From: Lysobacteraceae bacterium
GTDB taxonomy: Bacteria > Pseudomonadota > Gammaproteobacteria > Xanthomonadales > Xanthomonadaceae
Assembly (NCBI GenBank): GCA_027483745.1
Contig: JAIXTZ010000194.1
Span: 1-10,509 of the forward strand
Reading direction: 5' to 3'
DNA length: 10,509 nucleotides
Below, one piece after another: positions 1 to 6,388 of this stretch. Position 1 is the first letter of the stretch. Each line of letters starts with the position of its first letter. The notes beneath the pieces are model-generated. The model was not told the DNA's origin. It did no database searches and saw only the letters and a list, made by a program, of their open reading frames with translations. The position numbers and the translations under genes are program-made.

Positions 1-734
1 ACGAAGTCGGCCGGAATCACGATGTCCAGCTGATTCGGATCGACGATCACCGAGGCGCTGGACTCCACCGTCTCGGCGATCGTCTTGAAGCCCACCCAGC
101 GGCCGGTGTAACGGCTCATGGCCCAGCCCAGCAGGCCCATGTCGAGGATGTCCTGCACGCCGGCCGGGTTCAGCACCGGCATCATCGCGCTGACGAACTC
201 GCCTTCCGAGCCGTGCGGCAGCGTCGAGCTGCGGCAGGCGTGGTCGTCGCCGGCCAGCACCAGCACGCCGCCATGCTTGCTGGTGCCCGCGGCGTTGGCG
301 TGCTTCAGCACGTCGCCCGAGCGGTCGACGCCCGGACCCTTGCCGTACCACATGCCGAACACGCCGTCGTACTTCGCGCCGGGCCACAGGTTGGCTTGCT
401 GGCTGCCCCACACCATCGTGGCGCCGAGGTCTTCGTTGATGCCGGGCTGGAACTGGATGCCCGACGCGGCGAGGTGCTTGCGCGCCTTCCACAGCTCGAG
501 ATCGACGCCGCCGAGCGGCGAGCCGCGGTAACCGGAGATGAAGCCCGCGGTATTGAGCGCGGCGGCACGGTCGCGCTGCTGTTGCATCAGCGGAAGGCGC
601 ACCAGCGCCTGGATGCCGGACAGGTAGATCCGACCTTCGGTGCGCGTGTACTTGTGGTCGAGGGTGTACTCGCCATCGACGATGGCGGAGGACGCGGTGG
701 AGCGGTCCGTGGCGGAGGGCAGGACGGCAGACAT
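1..734 (-). CDS. Indolepyruvate ferredoxin oxidoreductase family protein (N-terminal part, runs off the left edge)
   Basis: The frame is open from an ATG at 734 to the window edge (244 codons). The family oxidatively decarboxylates aryl-pyruvates such as indolepyruvate to the aryl-acetyl-CoA, passing electrons to ferredoxin, in the cytoplasm; it uses thiamine pyrophosphate and Fe-S clusters and serves aromatic amino-acid breakdown. Recognisable N-terminal signatures are YLSGIQALVRLPL (residues 37-49), GFISGYRGSPLGGVD (64-78), INEDLGATMVWGSQQ (99-113), GMWYGKGPGVDRSGD (127-141) and LAGDDHACRSST (160-171), typical of the long fused IorA/IorB-like proteins of about 1,150-1,200 residues. Thiamine-binding C-terminal and gamma domains would lie outside the window. 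An SD (GAGG, plus-strand CCTC at 743-746) sits 8 nt before the ATG, and a perfect -10 box lies further upstream. Family assignment is strong from memory of the motifs; the fused architecture and true substrate are inference. Confidence 0.9.
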   Translation of the reverse strand, partial: MSAVLPSATDRSTASSAIVDGEYTLDHKYTRTEGRIYLSGIQALVRLPLMQQQRDRAAALNTAGFISGYRGSPLGGVDLELWKARKHLAASGIQFQPGINEDLGATMVWGSQQANLWPGAKYDGVFGMWYGKGPGVDRSGDVLKHANAAGTSKHGGVLVLAGDDHACRSSTLPHGSEGEFVSAMMPVLNPAGVQDILDMGLLGWAMSRYTGRWVGFKTIAETVESSASVIVDPNQLDIVIPADF

Positions 735-1068
735 CGGGCAGGCCTCGGGGGCGTTCGAGCAAAGACTCGGAATTATAGCCCGTCCGCCACGTCCGACCTC
801 TTCACGCGCGGGGCCGAAGCAAGGCGTGCCGCAGTCACGCCACGCCGGATCGCCCACGTTCGATCGGAAATCGCTGGGAAATCCGCGCTCCGTGCGCCTC
901 ACGGGCACCGTGCATGCCGCCGTTCCATGGAAAGGGCATCGGCGTCGGAACGGGCCGGGCGCTCGCGAAAGGCGTCAATCGCCCGTGAAGCCGCCAGCGC
1001 CTTGGCGATGATGCCCGGCCCGCCACGCGCCGGCCATCGGGATCCACCGGTCGACCCGTGGCTCGACG
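735..1068. other. Intergenic stretch without a convincing gene
   Basis: These 334 bp separate the start of the indolepyruvate oxidoreductase gene from the stop of the upstream lipoprotein gene; both genes are on the minus strand. The end near 735-780 holds the SD and -10 of the oxidoreductase gene. A 7-bp inverted repeat (CCGTTCC at 920-926, GGAACGG at 947-953, 20-nt loop) is too weak to call. Open frames here (for example 835-1047 minus) lack a good SD, a recognisable motif or a plausible protein composition. I see no clear terminator for the lipoprotein gene. Confidence 0.6.
772..777 (-). promoter_or_regulatory. -10 box (TATAAT) for the indolepyruvate oxidoreductase gene
   Basis: On the minus strand this is a perfect TATAAT hexamer, conspicuous in sequence this GC-rich. 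It lies 37 bp before the ATG at 734, so transcription would begin near 765 and leave a leader of about 30 nt containing the GAGG SD. The -35 position (around 795-800, minus strand GAGGTC) matches the sigma-70 consensus poorly, so the promoter may need an activator. Inferred from sequence only. Confidence 0.5.
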
Positions 1069-1755
1069 TCAATCGCCGAGCACGAGCGCGTCGGGGATTT
1101 CGTAGCGCTCCGACCCGAGGGTCGCGACCGTGACGTCGCCCTCCCGGCGCGATTCGATCGGCAGCGCGGCGGTGCCGTCCGCTTCCGCCGTCGAGAACGT
1201 CAGGAAGCGGCCATCGGGGTTGAAGAAGATCGTGCGCTTGCGGCCGTCGGCCAGGCTCATCTCGACGTAGGGCCCGGTGTCGAGTCCGCGGACGACACCG
1301 GCATCGCAGAAGCCCGGTGCGGCGCCGCGGTAACCCTCGCAGCGGATTGGCGCCGTGGCGTGGTAAGGCGTGCCGTCGACGAAGGCGTCGCCCTGGCCAT
1401 CGCCGTCGCCGGGCGATGCCGGACGATGCGGCACGGAGACGAGGGTCACGCCCTCGATCTGTCCGACGATCGTCCCACCCAGGGCGGCCGCGGCGTCCGC
1501 GCTCGGGCAACCGGCGAGGCTCGCGCTGTCGTCCAGCCAGTCCACGGTCGCGGCGCTCTCGCCGACGCGCCGGCAGGCGTCACCGGGGTTGGGAAAGCCG
1601 TCCCCGATGACCACCAGGCTGGCGGGCCAGGTGAAGGCGGGTGCCGGCGCTGCGGCGCTGCTCGCCGCGGGGATGTTCGAGGAACCGCACCCCGGCAGTG
1701 CCAGAGCGATGCCGAACGCGACGACGAAATGCGGGGCTCGGGACGGGATGCACAT
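1069..1755 (-). CDS. Putative outer-membrane lipoprotein of unknown function
   Basis: 228 residues. A hydrophobic stretch (about 10-20) ends in the lipobox L20-P-G-C23, so the protein should be lipidated at Cys23; Gly24 at +2 is not the Asp inner-membrane retention signal, suggesting sorting to the outer membrane. An Ala/Pro/Ser-rich tether (28-45) follows. The body has two parts: residues 48-108 with GDACRRVGESAATVDWLDD (59-76, with a nearby GCP at 82-84) and GVTLVSVP (102-109), and residues 135-228 ending in ERYEIPDALVLGD. Both resemble, from memory, modules of uncharacterised exported proteins in proteobacteria; no function is known to me. Mature cysteines 61, 83, 139 and 150 could pair as disulfides. 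An SD (GAGG, 9 nt before the ATG) supports the start. The gene is transcribed divergently from the eptA-like gene with 274 bp between starts. Confidence 0.82.
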   Translation of the reverse strand: MCIPSRAPHFVVAFGIALALPGCGSSNIPAASSAAAPAPAFTWPASLVVIGDGFPNPGDACRRVGESAATVDWLDDSASLAGCPSADAAAALGGTIVGQIEGVTLVSVPHRPASPGDGDGQGDAFVDGTPYHATAPIRCEGYRGAAPGFCDAGVVRGLDTGPYVEMSLADGRKRTIFFNPDGRFLTFSTAEADGTAALPIESRREGDVTVATLGSERYEIPDALVLGD

Positions 1756-1928
1756 CGCGATAGGCCTCGTGGCAGGCAGCGGGGTGAGCCGCGTTCATTG
1801 GGCGTGTCGTACCGGCCCGCGACTCGGTGCCGATGGTGATCCGAAGCGTGGATGGACGCCAAGTGCCCTGACGCGGCCGGCATGCGCACGACCGATGTTG
1901 CGGAACAAGCGGATTCGCAGTGGGAGAA

Positions 1929-1976
1929 GCGTTCGCATTGCGATCGAGCATCGACTAACGGAAGGTTTGCGAACGC
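1929..1976. promoter_or_regulatory. Inverted repeat upstream of the eptA-like gene, possible operator
   Basis: GCGTTCGCA (1929-1937) and its exact reverse complement TGCGAACGC (1968-1976) flank a 30-nt spacer. A third TGCGA half-site at 1939-1943 makes a compact TCGCA-T-TGCGA dyad with the first arm. The cluster ends 53 bp before the TTG start of the eptA-like gene, within the 274-bp divergent region, where a repressor or activator could act. No known box (PmrA or PhoP type) is recognised, and no confident -10/-35 pair was found. Operator function is inference. Confidence 0.3.
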
Positions 1977-2029
1977 GCGAGGGCAACGGCGCACACTGCG
2001 CGCCCTTGCATGGCCATCGTTGAGCTGCC

Positions 2030-3682
2030 TTGTCCATCCGCACTCGCGTCGACCTCCGCCGACCAATCATCGGCAGCGGCATGCTGGCATTGCTGGCGGC
2101 GCTGTACTTCAGCCTCGCGTCGAACGCCGCGTTCTGGGCGGCCTTCCGCGCCACCGAGGCCGGACAGTCCGCCGGTGCGTGGGCGCTGGGGCTCGGCATG
2201 GCCGTGGCGATCACCGCCCTGCACGCCGGCCTGCTGCTGTTCGTGGTGAATCGCTGGACGCGGAACCTCGTGCTGCCGCTGGTCTTTCTCGTCACGGCCG
2301 CGGCGGCGTTCTTCATGGAGCGTTACCACGTCTACATCGATCGCGACATGGTCGCGAACGTTCTGGCGACCGAGCCGAAAGAAGCCGGCGAGCTCCTCAC
2401 GCGCGACCTGTGGTTCGCCCTGCTGGTGTACGGCCTGACGCCATCGATGCTGGTGTGGTGGTCGAAGCCGCCCGAGCGCAGCGTGGGTCGGGGTATCGCC
2501 ATGCATGCGCTGGGGCTGGCGTTGGCGGCCGCGGTCGCCGCAGGCGCCATTGGGCTGAACTACCGGTCGCTCTCGTCGCTGATGCGCAACGAAACGTCGA
2601 TCCGCCACCTGATCGCGCCAGGCAACTGGATCGTCTCGCTGGCGCGGGTCGTCGGGGACGACGGCGTGCGCGGGCCGCGGCAGCCCATCGCCACCGATGC
2701 GCGCGTCCAGCGTCCCGCGGCGGCGAAGCCTCGGCTGCTCGTCGTCGTGGTCGGGGAGACGGTGAATGCGGCCCACTGGGGCCTCAACGGCTATGCCCGC
2801 CAGACCACGCCGAGGCTGGCGGCCCTCGACGGCGTGAACTACCCCGATGTCGAAGCCTGCGGCACCAGCACCGAGGTCTCGCTGCCCTGCCTGTTTTCCA
2901 GCCAAGGACTGCGCCACTACAGCCGCGACGCCATCCGCGACAGCGAATCGCTGCTGCACCTGCTCGCCCACCTCGGCGTTTCGACGCTGTGGCGCGACAA
3001 CCAGACCGGTTGCAAAGGCGTCTGTGAAGGCCTGCCGTTCGAAAGCTTCCTCGATGCCACGGTGCCCGGGCACTGCGATGGCCAGCGCTGCTTCGACAGC
3101 GTCCTGCTGCACGGCATCGATGATGCGATGGCGCGGATGCCCGGCGACGTCGTGGTGGTGCTGCACATGCTCGGCAACCACGGCCCGTCCTACGACGACC
3201 GCTATCCGACGGACTTCCGCCGATTCACGCCGGTGTGCGAGGTCGACGAGCTGGGCGACTGCAAGCGCGAAGCCATCGTCAACGCCTACGACAACGCCAT
3301 CCTCTACACCGACAGCGTCGTCGCCGACACGGTGGCCTGGCTTGAAGGCCAAGCGCCGACGCGCGATACGGCGCTCATCTATGTCTCCGACCACGGCGAA
3401 TCCCTGGGTGAATCCGGCCTCTACCTGCACGGCGTGCCGCGCCTGATCGCGCCAGACACGCAGCTCAAGGTGCCGATGTGGCTTTGGCTTTCGCCGGCGC
3501 TGCGCGAAGCCGACGGCATCGACCTCGCCTGCGTGCGCGGCTCGGCCGAGGCGCCCCGCACGCACGACGCGCTCTTCAGCACCGTGCTGGGCCTGATGCG
3601 CGTCGAGACGGCCGCACGCGATCCGGCCCTCGACCTGCTGGCGCCGTGCCGCGGACGCGCCGCGCGCTCAGCGGCCGGCTGA
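2030..3682 (+). CDS. eptA: EptA/MCR-type lipid A phosphoethanolamine transferase
   Basis: 550 residues, normal for the family. The enzyme moves phosphoethanolamine from phosphatidylethanolamine to lipid A on the periplasmic face of the inner membrane, lowering negative charge and polymyxin binding. Residues 12-175 hold about five hydrophobic helices; the rest is the periplasmic alkaline-phosphatase-like domain. By spacing to MCR-1 (E246, T285, H395, D465, H466, H478), the equivalents are E243 (VGETVNAAHW), nucleophile T281 (CGTSTEVSLPC), H384 (LGNHGPSY), D454-H455 (SDHGES) and H467 (LYLHG), all present. Cys277/287, 349/354 and 403/411 fit the family's disulfide pairs. The frame opens after an in-frame TGA at 2021-2023; TTG at 2030 is chosen because it keeps the family-like basic segment before the first helix. 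The next ATG (2081) would start inside that helix. No strong SD is visible. The gene stands alone, and base composition matches its neighbours. Confidence 0.93.
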   Translation: MSIRTRVDLRRPIIGSGMLALLAALYFSLASNAAFWAAFRATEAGQSAGAWALGLGMAVAITALHAGLLLFVVNRWTRNLVLPLVFLVTAAAAFFMERYHVYIDRDMVANVLATEPKEAGELLTRDLWFALLVYGLTPSMLVWWSKPPERSVGRGIAMHALGLALAAAVAAGAIGLNYRSLSSLMRNETSIRHLIAPGNWIVSLARVVGDDGVRGPRQPIATDARVQRPAAAKPRLLVVVVGETVNAAHWGLNGYARQTTPRLAALDGVNYPDVEACGTSTEVSLPCLFSSQGLRHYSRDAIRDSESLLHLLAHLGVSTLWRDNQTGCKGVCEGLPFESFLDATVPGHCDGQRCFDSVLLHGIDDAMARMPGDVVVVLHMLGNHGPSYDDRYPTDFRRFTPVCEVDELGDCKREAIVNAYDNAILYTDSVVADTVAWLEGQAPTRDTALIYVSDHGESLGESGLYLHGVPRLIAPDTQLKVPMWLWLSPALREADGIDLACVRGSAEAPRTHDALFSTVLGLMRVETAARDPALDLLAPCRGRAARSAAG

Positions 3683-3698
3683 GCGCCCCGTCGGCGCT
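3682..3698. terminator. Hairpin between convergent stop codons
   Basis: AGCGCC (3682-3687) and GGCGCT (3693-3698) form a perfect 6-bp stem with a 5-nt loop. It begins at the last base of the eptA-like stop (TGA 3680-3682) and overlaps the TAG stop of the opposite EAL gene (3697-3699). There is no T-tract on either side, so it is not a canonical intrinsic terminator; it may act weakly in both directions or together with Rho. Confidence 0.4.
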
Positions 3699-4488
3699 AG
3701 TCGAGGTCGCGCCACACGGCCTCGTCGATGCGGGGCATGGCCTCGAAGGCCGGCCTCGCAAACAGGTAGCCCTGAAACAGGTCGATACCCAGGTCGCGCA
3801 GGGCCGCCAGCTCTTCGCGCTGCTCAACGCCCTCGGCGATCACCGTCGTGCCGAGATCGGCCGCCACTTGGCAGATACCGCGAACGATGGCCCGTCGCGC
3901 TTTGTGGATGTGCACGTCGCGGATCAGCGCGAGATCGAGTTTGATGATGTCGGCGCCCACTTCCGCGAGCAGGTTCAAGCCCGAGTAGCCTGCACCGAAA
4001 TCATCGATCGCCGTGCGGAAGCCGCGACTGCGGTAGTACTCGACGATGTTGCGCAGGTGGGCCTGATCCTCGACTTTCTCGCCCTCGGTGATCTCGAAGA
4101 TGATCCGGTCGATCGGGAAGCCGAAGGTCTCGGCGGCTTCCAGCGTGGTGCGGATGCACAGTTCCGGCCGGTACACCGCATTGGGCATGAAGTTGATGCT
4201 GAGCGCCGTCGACATCCCGAGCCGTGCCGCCAGCTCGATGGCCGTGCATCGGCAAGCCTGGTCGAAGCGGTAGCGGTTGCCGTCGTTCACGTGCTCGAAG
4301 ATCGAGGCGGCCGACGTGCCGGACGGGCTGCGCACCAGAGCTTCATGGGCGAACACCGAGCGGTCGCGGACATCGACGATGGGCTGGAAGGCCATCGACA
4401 TCGGGAAGCCGAGTGTCGACGCGTCGCGGCACTGGTGGCAGCCGAGCGTGCGGAAATCGGGCGGAGCCGTACGGTGCTGCGCGGTCAT
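3697..4488 (-). CDS. EAL-domain cyclic-di-GMP phosphodiesterase
   Basis: 263 residues, essentially a stand-alone EAL domain (about 32-255) without GGDEF, PAS or membrane segments, so cytoplasmic. EAL proteins hydrolyse c-di-GMP to pGpG, generally favouring motility over biofilm. Conserved active-site elements are present: the signature HEALVR (48-53, E49), the Asn of SINF (N99), FEITE (E132), IDDFGAGYSG (D162/D163), the lysine of IIKLD (K183), AEGVE (E219) and DLFQGYLFARP (Q239). The enzyme is therefore predicted active. A short N-terminus has C17-H-Q-C20, a CxxC pair that might bind metal or sense redox state; this resembles small EAL proteins of the BLUF-linked type, but no BLUF domain is present. 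No good SD precedes ATG 4488; starts at Met30 or Met32 would remove the CxxC. Convergent with the eptA-like gene, divergent from the GGT-like gene. Confidence 0.93.
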   Translation of the reverse strand: MTAQHRTAPPDFRTLGCHQCRDASTLGFPMSMAFQPIVDVRDRSVFAHEALVRSPSGTSAASIFEHVNDGNRYRFDQACRCTAIELAARLGMSTALSINFMPNAVYRPELCIRTTLEAAETFGFPIDRIIFEITEGEKVEDQAHLRNIVEYYRSRGFRTAIDDFGAGYSGLNLLAEVGADIIKLDLALIRDVHIHKARRAIVRGICQVAADLGTTVIAEGVEQREELAALRDLGIDLFQGYLFARPAFEAMPRIDEAVWRDLD

Positions 4489-4515
4489 GGCGGCCGGAGT
4501 CCAGTAGACGCAGCC

Positions 4516-4521
4516 ACCATA
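4516..4521 (-). promoter_or_regulatory. Possible -10 box for the EAL gene
   Basis: On the minus strand the hexamer is TATGGT, 28 nt before the ATG at 4488. The matching -35 position is poor. It is the most AT-rich promoter-like hexamer on this side of the 144-bp divergent region. Weak call. Confidence 0.25.
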
Positions 4522-4597
4522 CCGCGGCCGGCCGGATGCCGTCGCGACCCGGAGCCAGCGTCTGGCGCCTCCACCGCCCCGTCGCGGTCAATGCGAG

Positions 4598-4603
4598 TAA
4601 ATT
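4598..4603 (+). promoter_or_regulatory. Possible -10 box for the GGT-like gene
   Basis: TAAATT lies in a locally AT-rich patch 29 bp before ATG 4633, giving a short leader that carries the weak SD GGAA at 4622-4625. If used, it rules out the upstream in-frame ATG at 4591 as the start. The -35 region is not consensus. Confidence 0.3.
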
Positions 4604-4632
4604 CGGGCTCTCGCCTATTCCGGAACCTGTCC

Positions 4633-6360
4633 ATGGCCTTCTCCTCGCCGCGTCTCGCCCTCGCTGTCGCCACGCTCGCTTTCGCCGCCGCGCTGGCCAC
4701 TCCCGAAGCCCATGCCGCCGACCGCATCACCGGGCAGACGTTCGCGACCCGCTCCGAGGTCTACGCACCGCAGGCCATGGCCGCGACCTCGCACCCGCTC
4801 GCCACCCAGGTGGCGCTCGACGTCATGCGCAAAGGCGGCACGGCGGTGGACGCGGCGATTGCCGCCAATGCCGCCATTGGCCTGATGGAACCCACCGGCA
4901 ACGGCATCGGCGGTGATCTCTTCGCCATCGTCTGGGACCCGAAGACCGGCAAGCTGCACGGCTACAACGGCTCGGGCCGCTCGCCGCTGGGCCTGACGCG
5001 CGAATGGTTCGACGAACAGAAGATGGCGCTGATCCCCTCGCACGGCGCGCTGCCGGTGACCGTGCCGGGCACGGTCGACGGCTGGTTCGCCCTGCACGGG
5101 CGCTTCGGCAAGCTGCCGATGGCCGAGCTGCTGCAGCCCACCATCGACTACGCGCGCAACGGCCATCCGGTGCACGAGACGATCGCCTACTACTGGGATC
5201 GTTCGGTGCCGCGCCTGTCGCAGTTCCCGGGCTTCACCGAGCAGTTCACGATCGACGGCCGCGCGCCGCGTACCGGCGAGCGCTGGACCAACGAGAACCT
5301 CGCCCGCACGCTGGAACGCATCGCCACGAATGGCCGGGCCGGCTTCTACGAAGGTGAGGTGCCGAAGATCGTCGAGGCCTACTTCAAGGCGAACGGCGGC
5401 TTCCTCGCTGCTGCCGATTTCGCCGCGCACAAAGGCGAATGGGTCGAGCCGGTCAGCGTCAACTACCGCGGCGTCGACGTGTGGGAGCTGCCGCCGAACG
5501 GGCAGGGCATCGCCGCGCTGCAGATGCTGCAGATCCTCGAAGGCTACGACTTCAGCAAGATCGACTTCGGCAGCGTCGAGCACCTGCATCTGCTTACCGA
5601 AGCCAAGAAGCTGGCCTTCGCCGATCGCGCCCGCTACTACGCCGACCCCGCCTTCGTGGCCACGCCCGTGGCCGGGCTGATCTCGGATGCGTACGCCGAC
5701 ACGCAGCGCGCGCGCATCAACCCGAACCGCGCGCAGACCGTCGTCGCGCCCGGCACGCCGCCCTCGCTGGACGAAGGCGACACCATCTACCTCACCACCG
5801 CCGACAGCAGCGGCATGATGGTGTCGCTGATCCAGAGCAACTACCGCGGCATGGGCAGCGGCATGACGCCGCCCGGCCTCGGCTTCATCTTCCAGAACCG
5901 TGGCGAGCAGTTCTCGCTGAAAGCCGGCCACCCGAACGAGTACGCGCCGGGCAAGCGGCCCTTCCACACCATCATCCCGGCCTTCATCACGAAGGACGGC
6001 CAGCCCTGGGTGAGCTTCGGCCTGATGGGGGGCGCCATGCAGCCGCAGGGCCACGTGCAGATCGTGATGAACCTCGTCGACTTCGGCATGAACCTGCAGG
6101 AGGCCGGCGATGCGCCGCGCCTGCATCACGACGGCAGCGATGAGCCGGTGGGCGCGGTGACGCCGATGAGCGACGGCGGCGTCGTGCAGCTGGAGACCGG
6201 CTTCGACTACGACACCATCCGCGGCCTGATGCGCCTCGGCCACCAGGTCGAGTTCGCCGACGGCCCCTACGGCGGCTACCAGGCCATCGCCAAGAACCCG
6301 CACGGCGGCTGGGTGGGCGCCAGCGAGAGCCGCAAGGACGGGCAGGCGGCGGGCTACTGA
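4633..6360 (+). CDS. Gamma-glutamyltransferase family protein, exported (YwrD-like branch)
   Basis: 575 residues, usual family length. An N-terminal Sec signal peptide (Arg7, hydrophobic 8-22, cleavage after AHA28 or A29) sends it to the periplasm. The family are Ntn-hydrolases that cut themselves before a catalytic Thr and transfer or hydrolyse gamma-glutamyl groups, for example from glutathione. Features: ATSHPLATQVALDVMRKGGTAVDAAIA (51-77), PTGNGIGGD (87-95), GSGRSP with R116 in the substrate-carboxylate position, and GDTIYLTTAD (382-391), where T384 aligns with the E. coli nucleophile T391. Cleavage there would leave a small subunit of 192 residues. A GG pair (G466-G467 in LMGGAMQPQGH) fits the oxyanion or substrate loop. 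GDTIYLT and MQPQGH suggest the YwrD-like branch rather than classical Ggt, so the true substrate is open. The frame is open upstream to 3478, but the signal peptide fixes the start at 4633 (alternative ATG 4591). Confidence 0.92.
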   Translation: MAFSSPRLALAVATLAFAAALATPEAHAADRITGQTFATRSEVYAPQAMAATSHPLATQVALDVMRKGGTAVDAAIAANAAIGLMEPTGNGIGGDLFAIVWDPKTGKLHGYNGSGRSPLGLTREWFDEQKMALIPSHGALPVTVPGTVDGWFALHGRFGKLPMAELLQPTIDYARNGHPVHETIAYYWDRSVPRLSQFPGFTEQFTIDGRAPRTGERWTNENLARTLERIATNGRAGFYEGEVPKIVEAYFKANGGFLAAADFAAHKGEWVEPVSVNYRGVDVWELPPNGQGIAALQMLQILEGYDFSKIDFGSVEHLHLLTEAKKLAFADRARYYADPAFVATPVAGLISDAYADTQRARINPNRAQTVVAPGTPPSLDEGDTIYLTTADSSGMMVSLIQSNYRGMGSGMTPPGLGFIFQNRGEQFSLKAGHPNEYAPGKRPFHTIIPAFITKDGQPWVSFGLMGGAMQPQGHVQIVMNLVDFGMNLQEAGDAPRLHHDGSDEPVGAVTPMSDGGVVQLETGFDYDTIRGLMRLGHQVEFADGPYGGYQAIAKNPHGGWVGASESRKDGQAAGY

Positions 6361-6388
6361 ACGCGCGGCGGCGCGTGGCGGCGGTGTC

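Noticed and set aside
835..1047. Possible 70-residue minus-strand gene in the 735-1068 gap
   Set aside because: Arg/Pro/Gly-rich translation without a recognisable motif, and no supporting SD; likely chance in GC-rich DNA.
213..1133. Plus-strand open frames across the left end (213-1133, 118-531, 640-1011)
   Set aside because: They are antisense to the indolepyruvate oxidoreductase gene or run through the intergenic gap with no motif or good SD.
1955..3565. Minus-strand open frame of 536 codons opposite the eptA-like gene
   Set aside because: Shadow of the transferase gene; composition is biased and no motif is recognisable.
2030..3682. eptA-like gene as a recently mobilised mcr element
   Set aside because: No insertion sequence, inverted repeats at the ends, or change in base composition; it sits among ordinary chromosomal genes.
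3478..4632. In-frame upstream extension of the GGT-like gene
   Set aside because: It overlaps the EAL gene antisense and part of eptA; the signal peptide after ATG 4633 fixes the real start.
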